A stretch of 64,000 nucleotides of DNA. Source: Acidomonas methanolica. GTDB taxonomy: Bacteria; Pseudomonadota; Alphaproteobacteria; Acetobacterales; Acetobacteraceae. The translations under genes were made by a program, and so were the position numbers. The notes beneath the pieces are model-generated. The model searched no databases. It was not told the origin of the DNA and saw nothing but the letters and a program-made list of their open reading frames with translations. The stretch spans positions 1 to 64,000 of the forward strand of contig NZ_SLZN01000003.1 in the NCBI RefSeq assembly GCF_004346035.1. The letters are read 5' to 3'. Of the stretch, positions 9,435-19,595 are shown piece by piece (position 1 is the stretch's first letter; every line of letters begins with the position of its first letter).

Positions 9435-9923
9435 TTATGTCTCGTGGAGCGCACGGACGAAAATGGCCTGTCCCGGCGGCAGGATCGCCGTGCTGTAGCG
9501 CACGAGTTCCGCTGCCGGGTCGATCAGCAGGACGGCGTCGATCCGCAGCCGGATGGCGGTGGAGAGCGGCGCATCGTCAGGCAGAAGCGTGGCCCGGACA
9601 TCGGTCAGGCGCGGATCGAAGCGTCGGATCGTCGTTTCCACCTCCGCGCGGATCCGCTCCCGCTCGCTCTCGTTCGAAAGAACGCGCGCGGTGACGTCCT
9701 CCAGCCCGTATCCGAGGGGCGAGCACGTCAGCTCGGCATGGTGCGGCGCGGGGACGATCCAGGGACGCGTGGCGTTCAGCAGCGCCTCCAGATCGCGCCG
9801 GACGGAAGCGCGCATCCGGCCCAGCGTGAGCGGACCGGAGGATGGCGGATCGGATGCCTGGCCGGGCCTGTCGTCCAGGAGCCGGTCGAGAACGGAAAGG
9901 GTCGCGAGGGCCGGGCTTCGCAC
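9435..9923 (-). CDS. tssE: Type VI secretion baseplate subunit TssE (gp25-like)
   Basis: A 162-residue gp25-like/lysozyme-related baseplate protein. SVLDRLLDD near the N-terminus, MRASVRRDLEALLNATR, and YGLEDVTARVLSNESERERI match the TssE pattern that initiates sheath polymerisation on the baseplate. The start codon is GTG (9921-9923), four bases after the tagJ stop. The order tagJ-tssE-tssF-tssG is conserved in many alpha- and betaproteobacterial clusters. Confidence 0.92.
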   Translation of the reverse strand: MRSPALATLSVLDRLLDDRPGQASDPPSSGPLTLGRMRASVRRDLEALLNATRPWIVPAPHHAELTCSPLGYGLEDVTARVLSNESERERIRAEVETTIRRFDPRLTDVRATLLPDDAPLSTAIRLRIDAVLLIDPAAELVRYSTAILPPGQAIFVRALHET

Positions 9924-9927
9924 GGCG

Positions 9928-10758
9928 CTACGTGCCGGCGGCGGAGAAGATCAGGTGGTCGAGCGCGAGGATGTCGCGGGCGTCATTTCCCACCAGGAAG
10001 GTTCGCAGCCCGCTTCCACGCACCGGCCCGGGCGCGGTCGACCAGTCCGTGGCGCGGCCGAGCCGCAGCGCATCGCTCGCGCCGGCCGGATGATACAGCG
10101 CCGGGACATAGACCTCGCCTTCCGGGCCGTCGCGCACAACGACCGTCGCTCGTCTCCAGAACAGGTCGCGGGCGCGCCGCGGGGCGTGAAACGTGATCTC
10201 GATCAGCGAGTCCGCCGGCACCCAGTAACATTTGCCGGTCGTGGTCAGAATTTCGAGCGATCCGCAGAGAATGTCGTCGATATCGCGGAAATCGTCGAAG
10301 GCGGCCGTTGGACCATCCCCGCCCGCCAGGGTTCCCGCGAGGCGCGGCCGTGCGTCTTCCGCCGCCGCCGCCTCCCGGGTCGCGTCCTCGATCTCTCCCG
10401 CGCGCAGGGCGGCGAGCGCGCGCAGGGCGTGCTGCTGGCTCGCGCCGGGAACGGTCAGGAACTCCGGCGCGGCGCCGTCGTCGAGCACGGCGCGCCGTTG
10501 TATCTCGGCACGAAGAAGCTGGCGGAATTCCGCCACGACGAGTTCCATGCCGGGATCGATGGCGGCAAGACTGGCGATCACGGTTTCGGTGCGTTGCAGA
10601 TCGCCGGTGAAGAGGGAGAGTTCGGCCAGCAGGAGCCGGGGCGCGACCGAACTCGGCGACGCCTTGACGAGGGCCGATGCCGCGGCGATGGCGCCGCTCA
10701 GATCGCCGTTCCGGAAGAAGTCTCCGGGAGAGGGTGAGGCTTGTGTGGTGGAGGACAT
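9928..10758 (-). CDS. tagJ: TagJ/ImpE (SciE-type) accessory protein
   Basis: A 276-residue ImpE family protein. The first half is helical and TPR-like (FRNGDLSGAIAAASALVKASP, LLLAELSLFTGDLQRTETVI). The second half holds the family motif around FDDFRDIDDILCGSLEILT and GKCYWVPADSLIEITFHAPRRARDLFWRR. TagJ proteins bind the sheath subunit TssB and can assist ClpV-dependent sheath recycling in clusters where ClpV does not recognise TssC strongly. The ATG overlaps the stop of the upstream tssC2 by one base. Confidence in the family is high, in the exact role moderate. Confidence 0.9.
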   Translation of the reverse strand: MSSTTQASPSPGDFFRNGDLSGAIAAASALVKASPSSVAPRLLLAELSLFTGDLQRTETVIASLAAIDPGMELVVAEFRQLLRAEIQRRAVLDDGAAPEFLTVPGASQQHALRALAALRAGEIEDATREAAAAEDARPRLAGTLAGGDGPTAAFDDFRDIDDILCGSLEILTTTGKCYWVPADSLIEITFHAPRRARDLFWRRATVVVRDGPEGEVYVPALYHPAGASDALRLGRATDWSTAPGPVRGSGLRTFLVGNDARDILALDHLIFSAAGT

Positions 10759-12428
10759 TATCCGGCGATCTCCAGTTGTCCGCCCCCGCCGCGCCTCGTT
10801 CCCATGGCGGACAGGTCCGGGGGAGGAGTCATGGACTCGGCGAGGGAGAGGTTGGTCACGAGGCGGAAGGTGGTCGATATGTCGTCGAGCTGATAATGCG
10901 GTTGCAGGTGGATGATGCAGCCGTAATGGCCCGGCTGGCCTTCGCGCGTCGTGACCTGCACGCGGGCGGAGAGCAGCGGATAGCGCGCCCGGCTCTCACC
11001 GGAGGAAAGGCTGCTGGCGTTGGTGTGTCGCCCGAGCCAGTCCTGCAATTCACGCTCGATTTCGCCGGGCGTGGCCATGCGGCCGATCATGTCGCGTCCG
11101 AGCATCTTGATGTGATGGGCGAAGCGGCAGACGCACAGGAGCGGAGCGATCTCCGCGGAGAGACGCTGGTTTCTGTCCGCGGCGTCCGGCTGCCGGGGCG
11201 GCGCGGCTCGAGCCCGGAGGCTCCGCGTCGAGGCGAAGGCGACACCGCCGAAGGGAAGCGTGTCGAGCGGCATGACGCCGCCCTCCACCAGGGCCTGCGA
11301 CTGGCGGTCCGTGAAGCCCAGCTCCGTCGGCGCGCGCGCGACCCGCGTCACGGCGCCGAAGGCGAGCGGGTCCGAGACCGCGCCGGACACGAAGCTGCCC
11401 GCATGGCGCCCCGGAGTCACGCCGCGGATGTCGGCGGGCCAGAGATAGCGGCGTTGCGCACGCAGGACGTTGCGTGCGAAGGCGTATCCGGCGACATGCC
11501 AGCATTGTCGCGCCGCGTCGGGCGCATATTCCTCGTGCCGCAGGGCATTGTTGCCGCGTGTCCATCTGGGACGCGCGCGCATGCCCGGCAGCGTCAGGCA
11601 GAGGAAGCGGCAATCCTCGATGGTGGTGAGGGCGCGCCAGCGGCGGTGATCCGCGTCGTCCTGCACCGCCATGATGTCCTGCGTGAGGCTGAGGGCGGAA
11701 AAGGCCTCCACGCCCAGCAGACGGGGCGCGCCCGACAGAACCATCGGCACGAAGGCGGCGGCTGCGATCGAGGCGAGCTGGCGCAGAACCTCCACGTCGT
11801 CCACCGGCGCATCGTCGAAGGCGGATCGCTTCGGCGGCAGATGGGCGACCTCGTGGTCAACGACCATCAGGGCGAAGGGATGGCCGCCCGCATGGCCGAA
11901 TTCCCCCTCATACACCAGCTTGAAGAAGGCGGACTGGTCGAACTCCAGCACGCGCAGGAGGTCGCGCGACAATTCGGCCCAGCGCAGGGACATGACCCGC
12001 ACGAGGCAGCCTTCCTCCGGGTCCGAATCCGAGACGAGCCACCACACGCCGCGCCAAGATCCCTCGAGGCGCGAGAAGCGGGGATGGTGGAGGATCGCGT
12101 CGATTTGCCGCGCGATCATCGCGTCGATCCGCGCGATGTCGCGATCCACGCGCCCCCTGAGCGCCTCCGACGCCGCGGGACGCAATGCGATCTCGTCGAG
12201 CGCTCCGTCGCCGAACCAGGCGGCGAGCGCCACGTCATCCTCACGCAAGAAACGTTCGAACGCCGTGCACTCCCATCCGGTCGTGGTGTGAGCGCCCGCG
12301 AGCAGGCCGTCGCGCGCGCCTACGGGAAAATCCCGCCTCGCCCGCGACGCACCGGCTCCCGCGCCCTCATGCGTGCCAGGCGCTTCTGGCGCGTTGTCGT
12401 CGCGCGTGGGGCCGGTGGCGTGACGCAT
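10758..12428 (-). CDS. Second TssC-like sheath protein (TssC2)
   Basis: A 556-residue paralogue of the adjacent TssC. Shared features include DRDIARIDAMIARQIDAILHHPRF, the SLEGSWRGVWWLV-like segment (here LEGSWRGVWWLVSDS), GGHPFALMVVDHE, and the C-terminal ITTREGQPGHYGCIIHLQPHY equivalent. It differs by an N-terminal extension of about 60 residues rich in Ala, Gly and Arg, and an altered middle. Paired tssC genes of this type are known from Agrobacterium (tssC40/tssC41). It may form part of the sheath or a specialised layer next to the baseplate. Gap to tssC is 15 bases. Confidence 0.88.
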   Translation of the reverse strand: MRHATGPTRDDNAPEAPGTHEGAGAGASRARRDFPVGARDGLLAGAHTTTGWECTAFERFLREDDVALAAWFGDGALDEIALRPAASEALRGRVDRDIARIDAMIARQIDAILHHPRFSRLEGSWRGVWWLVSDSDPEEGCLVRVMSLRWAELSRDLLRVLEFDQSAFFKLVYEGEFGHAGGHPFALMVVDHEVAHLPPKRSAFDDAPVDDVEVLRQLASIAAAAFVPMVLSGAPRLLGVEAFSALSLTQDIMAVQDDADHRRWRALTTIEDCRFLCLTLPGMRARPRWTRGNNALRHEEYAPDAARQCWHVAGYAFARNVLRAQRRYLWPADIRGVTPGRHAGSFVSGAVSDPLAFGAVTRVARAPTELGFTDRQSQALVEGGVMPLDTLPFGGVAFASTRSLRARAAPPRQPDAADRNQRLSAEIAPLLCVCRFAHHIKMLGRDMIGRMATPGEIERELQDWLGRHTNASSLSSGESRARYPLLSARVQVTTREGQPGHYGCIIHLQPHYQLDDISTTFRLVTNLSLAESMTPPPDLSAMGTRRGGGGQLEIAG

Positions 12429-12443
12429 GAGGCCGACCGGATG

Positions 12444-13940
12444 TCAGAGACGCTCGGGGATGCGCGCCACCATGCGCATGCTGGTGGTCAGCTCCTCAAG
12501 CTGAAGCCAGGGGCGCATATAGGCCACCGCGTTGTAGGCGCCGGGCCGGCCGGGAATTTCCGCCACCTCGACGCGCGCCTCGCGGAGCGGGTAGCGCGCC
12601 TTGCTCTCCGGTCCCGCGAGGTCGTTGCCGTTGACATAGCGGCTGATCCAGCCGTTGAGCCAGCGTTCGCAGTCGCCGACCTCCATGAACGAGCCGATCT
12701 TGTCCCGCGCCATCACTTTCAGATAATGCGCGAAACGGCTCGTTGCCATGATATATGGCAGGCGGGCGGAGATCGCCGCGTTCGCCGTGGCCTCCGGCCG
12801 GTCGTAGATCTTCGGCTTCTGGGTCGTCTGCGCGCCGAAGAAGACGGCGTAATCCTCGTTCTTGTAATGGCAGATCGGCAGGAAGCCGAGCGTGGAGAGT
12901 TCGTTCTCCCGCCGGTCGGTGATGCCGATCTCGGTCGGGCATTTCGCATCCATGTCCCCGTCATCGGACTGGAAGATATGCTGGGGCAGGTCGTCGATGC
13001 GCCCGCCGCCCTCCTTGCCACGGATCATGGTGCAGAAACCCGTCCGCGCGAAGGCGTCCGTCATGCGCACGCCCATCACATAGGCCGCGTTCATCCAGCA
13101 ATAATGACCATGCGGCAGGGCGAGAGGCTTGCCGTCGGGCGCGCGCGGCGCTTCCTCGAAGCGGAATTCGTCCACCGCCTTCACGCCTTCGCCGTAAGGC
13201 AGACGGCTCAGCACGCGCGGCAGGGTCAGGGAGACGAAGCGGCTGTCCTCGCTCTCGCGGAACCCGCGCCATTTGAGGAATTCCACCGTGTCGAACGCCT
13301 TGGCGAGATCGCGCGGGCGGGCGAGTTCCGTCCAGTCGGCGAAGCCGAACATGCCGGCGCCGGCGGCGGAGACGAACGGCGCGAAGGCGGCGGCGGAGAC
13401 GTGGCTGATCTCGCGCAACGTCTCGATGTCCTCGGGGACGTTCGTCCATTCGTAATCGCCGATGAGCGCGCCGTAGGGTTCGCCGCCCGGCGTGCCGAAC
13501 TCGTTCTCGTAGATCTTGCGGAAGAGAAGCGACTGGTCGAACTCGACGACGCGCGTGAGGTCGCGATGGAGTTCGCGCTTGCTGGCGTTGACGACGCGGA
13601 TCTTGAGATTGCTGCTCGTCTCGCTGTTCATGACGAGGTAGTGCAACCCGCGCCAGCTTCCTTCGAGCGTGAGAAAGCGTGGATCGTGCATGATCGCGTT
13701 GAGCTGGGTGGAGATCGCCACGTCCAGCGCATCGACCGCGCGTTCGATCGTGCGGGTGAGGTTGCGGTCGAAGGAAACGGTCCCCTTGGCCGCCTCCTCG
13801 ACGAGCGTGCGGACGAGTTCCGCCGCGCGGTCGGGCTCGGTCTGCCGCGTGGCGGCGACGACCTGGGAGAGCAGGGCCGCGCCATGTTCTTCCGTGGTGG
13901 AGACGGGGGTCGCCTGGGCGGCCTGATCGGGTCCGGACAT
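12444..13940 (-). CDS. tssC: Type VI secretion contractile sheath large subunit TssC
   Basis: A 498-residue VipB/ImpC protein of standard length. Diagnostic stretches include AIMHDPRFLTLEGSWRGLHY, VVEFDQSLLFRKIYENEFGT, GGEPYGALIGDYEW, FVSLTLPRVLSRLPYG, and the C-terminal PGRPGAYNAVAYMRPWLQLE. Together with TssB it polymerises into the cytoplasmic sheath around the Hcp tube and contracts to fire. It starts four bases after tssB ends and is the canonical copy of the two tssC genes here. Confidence 0.97.
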   Translation of the reverse strand: MSGPDQAAQATPVSTTEEHGAALLSQVVAATRQTEPDRAAELVRTLVEEAAKGTVSFDRNLTRTIERAVDALDVAISTQLNAIMHDPRFLTLEGSWRGLHYLVMNSETSSNLKIRVVNASKRELHRDLTRVVEFDQSLLFRKIYENEFGTPGGEPYGALIGDYEWTNVPEDIETLREISHVSAAAFAPFVSAAGAGMFGFADWTELARPRDLAKAFDTVEFLKWRGFRESEDSRFVSLTLPRVLSRLPYGEGVKAVDEFRFEEAPRAPDGKPLALPHGHYCWMNAAYVMGVRMTDAFARTGFCTMIRGKEGGGRIDDLPQHIFQSDDGDMDAKCPTEIGITDRRENELSTLGFLPICHYKNEDYAVFFGAQTTQKPKIYDRPEATANAAISARLPYIMATSRFAHYLKVMARDKIGSFMEVGDCERWLNGWISRYVNGNDLAGPESKARYPLREARVEVAEIPGRPGAYNAVAYMRPWLQLEELTTSMRMVARIPERL

Positions 13941-13944
13941 GGGT

Positions 13945-14451
13945 TCAGCCCTCCGTGCGGGATGCGAACTCGGCGTTCAGGGCCGAGAGTTCGTCGTTGT
14001 TCTTCAGGATGCGTTCCAGCAACGCCTCGAGTTCTTCGGAGCGGTCCGCCTTGCTCATGAGATCGCGCAGCCGGTTGCGCGTTTCGAGGAGCGCCTTGAG
14101 GGCGGGCACCTGCTCGACGATGCGCTGGGGCTCGAAATCCTCGATGCTGTTGAAGGCGAGATCGACGGCCATCGTCTCGTCGCCGCCTTTCAGCGTGTTG
14201 GCGACCTTGAGCTTGAGCCCGGGCGCCATGCGCTGCATCACCTCGTCGAAATTGTCGCGGTCGATCTGGATGAAGCGCCTCTCCGCGAAGGGGCGCAGGG
14301 GGATCGTCGGGTCGCCCGAGAAATCGCCGATGACGCCGACGACGAACGGCAGTTCGCGGACGACCTCGGCCCCTTCCGTTTCGACTTCATAAGTGATGTG
14401 GACGCGCGGCCGACGGACGCGGGCCAGTTTCTCGTGAATGCTTGCGCTCAT
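13945..14451 (-). CDS. tssB: Type VI secretion contractile sheath small subunit TssB
   Basis: A 168-residue VipA/ImpB protein. I chose the ATG at 14451 because GGAG stands six bases upstream and the encoded start [20 protein letters not shown] is the family N-terminus. The longer frame reaching 14961 only runs into tssA in another frame. Motifs [44 protein letters not shown] and [14 protein letters not shown] are typical. It is the partner of TssC in the sheath and the likely TagJ-binding subunit. Confidence 0.96.
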   Translation of the reverse strand: MSASIHEKLARVRRPRVHITYEVETEGAEVVRELPFVVGVIGDFSGDPTIPLRPFAERRFIQIDRDNFDEVMQRMAPGLKLKVANTLKGGDETMAVDLAFNSIEDFEPQRIVEQVPALKALLETRNRLRDLMSKADRSEELEALLERILKNNDELSALNAEFASRTEG

Positions 14452-14522
14452 GACTCGCTCCAATCTTGCCAAAGTGCCCGTGCAGCCGATCCGGCAGGGC
14501 GTTCCGATCAAAAAAATACGCG

Positions 14523-15638
14523 CTATGTTTCCTGTTCCTGAATGCCCAGCCGGATCAGGATTTCGGCGCGGGACGCCTCGTCCGCCACGACTTCGCGCAG
14601 CAGTTCGGGCAGGGGGAGGCGGGCACGCCGGACGGCGTTTTCCAGCGTGTAACTGAAGGGTGAATGCGGCTCCATCGCCCGGAAACGCATGGCGATATCC
14701 AGGGCATCGTCGAGCAACTCGCCGCGTGTTCCGCGCTTCCACGTCGCGGCGCTTTCGGCCCGGATCTCCTCCGACGGGGAGATGTCCTCTTCGCCGGGAA
14801 TCGCCGCGGGCGGCTCGCTCCGAGGCACATATCGCAGCGCCGCCGTGCGGATATCTTCGAGGAGCCTCCCGACGCGCGAGGTCGAGGGCGCCGCGGCGGG
14901 CGGCTCGCAGGACCGGCACGCTTCCGCGAAACCGGCTTCCAGCGCGCTCCAGGCGGCGCACGCATCCTCTGCCGCGCGTCCTGTCGCGGCGAGGCTCGCC
15001 TGTCCCGGCCCGCGCGCAATGGCCTCCATCTGGTCGAGAGAAGGCAGTTCGTCGGCGATGCGGGGCACGTGCTCGCCTTGCGCCAGCGATGCCGCGCGGG
15101 ACCGCGCGCGCTCATACTCCCACAATGTGACCGGACGCCCGTCGGCCATTTCGAACAGGACGATCTTGCGGATCGGCTGGATCAGAGAGCCGTCGCGATC
15201 CATTCCGCTCAGGCCGGACACGGCGAAGGTCCGCGCCTCGGGATCGTCGGCTTCCAGCGCCGGATACAGGCCCCGCGTCCAGAATTCCGTGACGAGACAC
15301 GCGATCACGCGCGCGCCGAGCGCGAGCCCGGACAGTCCGGCGCGGCGGGTGAGCGCCTCGACGAGCCAGCTTGCGAGTTCGATGTCCTTCGTGCGCGAGA
15401 CGAGCGCCTCGACCGCAAGCGTCTCGACGCGGCGCCATTCCTCCGGCACGCCGGTGGCGCGTTGCGGATCGTCGTCGAGGGAGCGTTCATGCGCCCGCGC
15501 CGCCGAACGTGCGTCGCGGATCGCCGGATAGAGGGCGTCCGCGCCCGTCTCCTCGCGCAGATCGCGTCCGCACGGAGCCTCCCTCCCGATCGGCTCGGCG
15601 ATCCTCGCAAGCATGGCGTCGTCGGCGGAGATGGACAT
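14523..15638 (-). CDS. tssA: Type VI secretion protein TssA (ImpA family)
   Basis: A 371-residue TssA with the N-terminal ImpA_N domain (residues about 8-130: [54 protein letters not shown]). The C-terminal oligomerisation segment ends with [29 protein letters not shown], as in short-form TssA proteins. TssA primes baseplate assembly and guides tail extension. It is the first gene of the minus-strand operon, 71 bases ahead of tssB, and faces tssH across a divergent region of about 236 bases that should contain both promoters. Confidence 0.93.
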   Translation of the reverse strand: MSISADDAMLARIAEPIGREAPCGRDLREETGADALYPAIRDARSAARAHERSLDDDPQRATGVPEEWRRVETLAVEALVSRTKDIELASWLVEALTRRAGLSGLALGARVIACLVTEFWTRGLYPALEADDPEARTFAVSGLSGMDRDGSLIQPIRKIVLFEMADGRPVTLWEYERARSRAASLAQGEHVPRIADELPSLDQMEAIARGPGQASLAATGRAAEDACAAWSALEAGFAEACRSCEPPAAAPSTSRVGRLLEDIRTAALRYVPRSEPPAAIPGEEDISPSEEIRAESAATWKRGTRGELLDDALDIAMRFRAMEPHSPFSYTLENAVRRARLPLPELLREVVADEASRAEILIRLGIQEQET

Positions 15639-15874
15639 GTCGATTGGAAATACCTTCTCGAAGCCGTTCCGTATGCTCCGACTATGCGCGGGGGAAATGC
15701 GTCGTCACAAGACAGTCGCGTCGACGAAAAAGCTACAAATGAAACGTCAATGCGATGGACGCTTCTTTCGAACCTGCGGAAGATCGGGGGCTCACAACGC
15801 GGGCCCGTGCGGTGCGAGGCGGCTCGTGGCACGGCCCGGCATGTCGCGCAGGGGCGGCGGTCAATGGAGGCAGC
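15639..15874. promoter_or_regulatory. Divergent tssA / tssH promoter region
   Basis: A 236-base gap between the minus-strand sheath/baseplate operon and the plus-strand tssH operon. The part around 15711-15745 is relatively A-rich (ACGAAAAAGCTACAAATGAAACGTCAAT). The strong GGAGG before the tssH ATG is at 15866-15870. I see no convincing -35/-10 pair, sigma-54 box or long palindrome, so the promoters are inferred from gene orientation. Confidence 0.5.
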
Positions 15875-18493
15875 ATGGCGGCGGCGATCGACCTTCCGCG
15901 ACTGATCGAACGTCTGGATGATGCGGGTCGCAGAGCCCTCGAGGCGGCGGCGGGCACCGCCTTGTCGCGGACTCATTATACGGTGGAGATCGAGCATTGG
16001 CTGCTCCAGATTCTCCAGGCGGACGGTTCGGACGTCAGCCGTGTGCTGGCGCATGAGGGAATCGGGAGCGGCGCGGTGGCGGCCGGGCTGAACGCGGCGC
16101 TCGACCGTTTTTCCACCGGCAACGGGCGCAGCCCCGCCCTGGCGCCGGAACTCGTCGGCATTCTCAAGGATGCGTGGCTGATCGCCTCGGTGGATCTGCG
16201 GGAAGAGGTTCTGCGCTCCGGGCACGTGCTGTGCGCGTGTCTCGGCGACGAGGTCGTCGCGTCGCGGCTGAAAGCGGCGATTCCCGCCCTGCGGCGGCTG
16301 AGCGGGGAGATGCTCGTGCGGGACTTCGCGCGGCTGACGGCCGGGAGCAGCGAGGAAGGCACGCCCGGGAAGGTCGTGGCGGAGGGGGGTGCGGTGCCGG
16401 CCGCGCCGACCGGCACTCCGGCGCTCGATCGGTTCACGACCGATCTGGTGGCGTTGGCCCGCGCGGGGCGGATCGACCCGATCCTGGGGCGTGATCGGGA
16501 GATCCGTCAGATCGTGGACATCCTGACGCGCAGGCGGCAGAACAACCCCATCCTGACGGGCGAGGCTGGTGTCGGAAAAACGGCCGTGGTCGAGGGATTG
16601 GCGCTCCGCATCGCCGTGGGCGACGTGCCCGACGCGCTGCGCGAAGTTGCCGTGCGGACGCTCGATCTCGGTCTGCTTCAGGCCGGTGCGGGCGTGAAGG
16701 GCGAATTCGAGAACCGCCTGCATGCCGTGATCGACGAGATCGGCAAATCCGCGACCCCGGTTCTGCTGTTTATCGACGAGGCGCACACCCTGATCGGGAC
16801 CGGGGGTCAGCCGGGGCAGGGGGACGCCGCCAATCTGCTCAAGCCGCCTCTGGCGCGCGGGGAACTGCGCGTGATCGCCGCGACGACGCGGGCCGAATAC
16901 AAGCGCTATTTCGAGAAGGACGCGGCGCTGACGCGACGCTTCCAGATGGTACAGGTCGAGGAACCGGCGGAGCCTGTCGCGCTCGACATGATTCGCGGGC
17001 TGGTCACGGTGCTCGAGACGCATCACGGCGTGCGCATCCTGGCCGAGGCCGTGGAAGCCGCCGTTCGCCTTTCGAGCCGCTACATTCCCGACCGTCAACT
17101 GCCGGACAAGGCGGTGAGCCTGCTGGACACCGCCTGCGCGCGCGTCGCAATGAGCCAGGCGAGCACGCCCGGCAGCATCGAGAGCCGTCGCCGCCGGATC
17201 GTTGCGATCGAGCGGGAGATCGGCTTTCTCGAACGCGAGGAACGCTCCGGCGCATGCCATGAGGCGCGGCTTTCGGAATTGCGGACGGAGTTGGCGGATC
17301 TGAACGAGACGCTGGTTTCTGACGAGAGACGTTTCGCCGAGGAGGCGGAACTGGTCGCAAAGCTCGCGGTCCTGCGGGATCAGGCGGAGTCCGCCACGGA
17401 CGAGGCGCCCGAGCTGCGCAGGCAGGCGCTGGATATCGCGGCGCAGTTGCAGGCCGTGCAGGGCGACCATCCGATGATCCACCCCGTCGTGGATGCGCAG
17501 GTGATCGCGGAGGTCGTCGAGAACTGGACCGGCGTGCCGGCCAGGCGGATGCGCGCGGACGAGGTCTTGCGTCTGCTGCGGCTGGAGGATGACCTGCGCT
17601 CGCGCGTGGTGGGGCAGGATCACGCGCTCCAGGCCGTCGCCCAGGCGATCCGCGTTTCGCGCGCCGGTCTCACCGATCCGCGCAAACCCGTCGGTGTGTT
17701 CCTGATGGTGGGCACGTCGGGCGTCGGCAAGACGGAGACGGCGGCGGCGCTCGCCGATCTGCTCTATGGCGGTCCCCAGAGCCTGACGACGATCAACATG
17801 ACCGAATTCAAGGAGGAGCATAAAGTCAGTCTCCTGATGGGTAGCCCTCCCGGTTACGTCGGCTATGGAGAGGGCGGCATCCTGACCGAGGCCGTGCGTC
17901 GGCGCCCCCATTCCGTCCTCCTGCTCGACGAGTTCGAGAAGGCCCATCCCGGCGTGCAAGACGTCTTCTTCCAGGTCTTCGACAAGGGGACGATGAAGGA
18001 CGGCGAGGGGCGCGACATCGATTTCCGCAACACGGTCGTCATCATGACGACGAATGCAGGAACGCAACTGATCGACGCGCTCTTCGCCGATCCGGACACG
18101 GCGCCGGGCGCGGAGGGGCTGGCCGCGGCGCTGCACGACGAGATGCTCAAGCATTTCAAGGCCGCGTTCCTGGGTCGCGTGACGACCGTGCCGTACCTTC
18201 CGCTTTCGGAAGAGACCCGGCGGCGGATCGTCGGCCTCCAGATCGGCAAGGTCATCCGGCGCGTGGCCGATCTCTACGGCCTGACGCTGGAGGTGGACGA
18301 GAACGCCGCCGACCTCCTGGCCAAGCGGTCGGGCTCGGCGGCTTCCGGCGCCCGCGTGATCGAGCGGACGATCGCGGGCGAGATCATGCCCCTGCTGGCG
18401 TCCCGGCTATTGGGTCAGGGCGCGCGGACGCAAGGCGGAAGCGGGCGCCTGTCCTGGCACGGCGGCTGGCGCTTCGACCTGTCGATCCCCTGA
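15875..18493 (+). CDS. tssH: Type VI secretion ATPase TssH (ClpV)
   Basis: An 872-residue Clp/HSP100 AAA+ unfoldase that disassembles contracted TssB/TssC sheaths. The ATG at 15875 is chosen because GGAGG lies five bases upstream and [20 protein letters not shown] is the normal ClpV N-terminus. A longer frame from 15755 lacks a ribosome site. Domains are a Clp N domain (about 1-160), AAA1 with Walker A GEAGVGKT (from residue 229) and [12 protein letters not shown], a middle coiled coil (about 410-510), and AAA2 with GTSGVGKT (from 613), [14 protein letters not shown] and the C-terminal D2-small domain. Length and layout match ClpV1-type enzymes. The gene starts the plus-strand half of the locus. 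Confidence 0.97.
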   Translation: MAAAIDLPRLIERLDDAGRRALEAAAGTALSRTHYTVEIEHWLLQILQADGSDVSRVLAHEGIGSGAVAAGLNAALDRFSTGNGRSPALAPELVGILKDAWLIASVDLREEVLRSGHVLCACLGDEVVASRLKAAIPALRRLSGEMLVRDFARLTAGSSEEGTPGKVVAEGGAVPAAPTGTPALDRFTTDLVALARAGRIDPILGRDREIRQIVDILTRRRQNNPILTGEAGVGKTAVVEGLALRIAVGDVPDALREVAVRTLDLGLLQAGAGVKGEFENRLHAVIDEIGKSATPVLLFIDEAHTLIGTGGQPGQGDAANLLKPPLARGELRVIAATTRAEYKRYFEKDAALTRRFQMVQVEEPAEPVALDMIRGLVTVLETHHGVRILAEAVEAAVRLSSRYIPDRQLPDKAVSLLDTACARVAMSQASTPGSIESRRRRIVAIEREIGFLEREERSGACHEARLSELRTELADLNETLVSDERRFAEEAELVAKLAVLRDQAESATDEAPELRRQALDIAAQLQAVQGDHPMIHPVVDAQVIAEVVENWTGVPARRMRADEVLRLLRLEDDLRSRVVGQDHALQAVAQAIRVSRAGLTDPRKPVGVFLMVGTSGVGKTETAAALADLLYGGPQSLTTINMTEFKEEHKVSLLMGSPPGYVGYGEGGILTEAVRRRPHSVLLLDEFEKAHPGVQDVFFQVFDKGTMKDGEGRDIDFRNTVVIMTTNAGTQLIDALFADPDTAPGAEGLAAALHDEMLKHFKAAFLGRVTTVPYLPLSEETRRRIVGLQIGKVIRRVADLYGLTLEVDENAADLLAKRSGSAASGARVIERTIAGEIMPLLASRLLGQGARTQGGSGRLSWHGGWRFDLSIP

Positions 18494-18552
18494 GTCAAAG
18501 CCCCTGAGGCAGTCAATCCTCTGAGTCAGCGGAAACAAGGAGACAAACAATC

Positions 18553-19563
18553 ATGTCCGGTTCATCTTCCCAAGCCGACGGCCGGTCTTCGCCGGTTCTC
18601 GACGATAGCGCCTCCGTCTATTACGAGGCGCACGGATCGGGCGGCCGCCAGTCGCGCCGCCCGTCGAGCATCGAGGACGGCGCGGAGCGCGCCCGCGCCG
18701 TGCGCGAGGAAGCGAGCCGGATGAAGGACATCAATCGCACCCAGCAGGTGCTCCGCGACGTGATCGCCGCGACCGAGCAGAGGGGGGATCCGGAGATTCA
18801 GGCCCTCTACGCCCAGCTCGCCGGGCAGCTCCGCAGCGTCCCTCCCGCCATCGGAACGGACCGGCTCACGGGCGAAATGACCAGCGTCAACCGGACGCTG
18901 GGCCAGATGCTCTCGGCCATGCGGGAAACGCATGACGACCGGGTGGCGCAACGCACCTCCGAGAGCGAGAGCAAGGACCGCAAGAAAATCGAGGACCGCA
19001 CCTATATCCGCGCGAAGCTGCAACGCCAGAGAGACGATATCGGAACATATCCTCCCGCCGAGCTGCGAGAGAACTTCGCCAGCCTGCTCGAAGAGGTCCG
19101 CGAGAAGAGCAAGGTGGGGGCGAAGCCCGGGGCCGCGCAAATCGCGGAGAATGAAGCCCAGGGCACACTCGGCTATTATTCCCAATACCGTGTCCGCCGG
19201 ATGCACGGATGGATGCACAACAAGCGCAAGGTGACGGCGGCGCTCCTGCCCGGCTGGTACGCAACGGCCAACACCATCTGCACCCGCTACGCCAACGGCC
19301 ATACGGAACTGACGACGCTGCTCAACGGCGTCCTCGCCGTCCCGGTCGAGGCCGACGTTCCCGCCTGGGATCTGAAGATGGAGGACATCAAGGCCTTCTA
19401 CAAGATGCTCGAAGACCTGATCGACCAGACCAACAAGCTCGTGGCCGACATCCGCGAGAAATCCGCGACGAACAACGCCTATAGCCTGGGCAAGATCGCG
19501 TTCTGGCTCACCGCCGTCGCCTCCGTTGTCGCCGTGGCCGGCGTCGCGCTCAGGTTCGCGTAA
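18553..19563 (+). CDS. Unknown tail-anchored protein in the T6SS locus
   Basis: A 336-residue protein I do not recognise. It has no signal peptide. Residues about 1-50 are polar and disordered-looking, about 50-190 are highly charged and mostly helical (coiled-coil-like: RKKIEDRTYIRAKLQRQRDD), and a helical middle (GYYSQYRVRRMHGWMHNKRK) follows. A single C-terminal hydrophobic segment, FWLTAVASVVAVAGVAL, spans about 315-332. It sits between tssH and an EEP-nuclease-like gene, 33 bases upstream of the latter, in the same direction. It could be an effector partner, an immunity or anchoring protein, or a locus-specific accessory factor. AAGGAG precedes the ATG. Confidence 0.7.
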   Translation: MSGSSSQADGRSSPVLDDSASVYYEAHGSGGRQSRRPSSIEDGAERARAVREEASRMKDINRTQQVLRDVIAATEQRGDPEIQALYAQLAGQLRSVPPAIGTDRLTGEMTSVNRTLGQMLSAMRETHDDRVAQRTSESESKDRKKIEDRTYIRAKLQRQRDDIGTYPPAELRENFASLLEEVREKSKVGAKPGAAQIAENEAQGTLGYYSQYRVRRMHGWMHNKRKVTAALLPGWYATANTICTRYANGHTELTTLLNGVLAVPVEADVPAWDLKMEDIKAFYKMLEDLIDQTNKLVADIREKSATNNAYSLGKIAFWLTAVASVVAVAGVALRFA

Positions 19564-19595
19564 CGGGCCGGCGGCCGGGGACAAGGGGCACGCGC

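Noticed and set aside
15305-18154. Long open frame on the minus strand (949 codons) opposite tssH and tssA
   Set aside because: It is antisense to well-recognised tssH and tssA; composition is Arg/Pro/His-rich without domains, a usual GC-rich shadow frame. The same holds for 10677-14060 (+), 20928-23810 (-), 27898-30132 (-), 44098-46200 (+) and 60602-62395 (+).
18487-18528. Three short direct repeats (CCYCTGAGKCA-like) after tssH
   Set aside because: Units are about 11 bases with changes and unequal spacing; likely chance or small duplication with no visible role.
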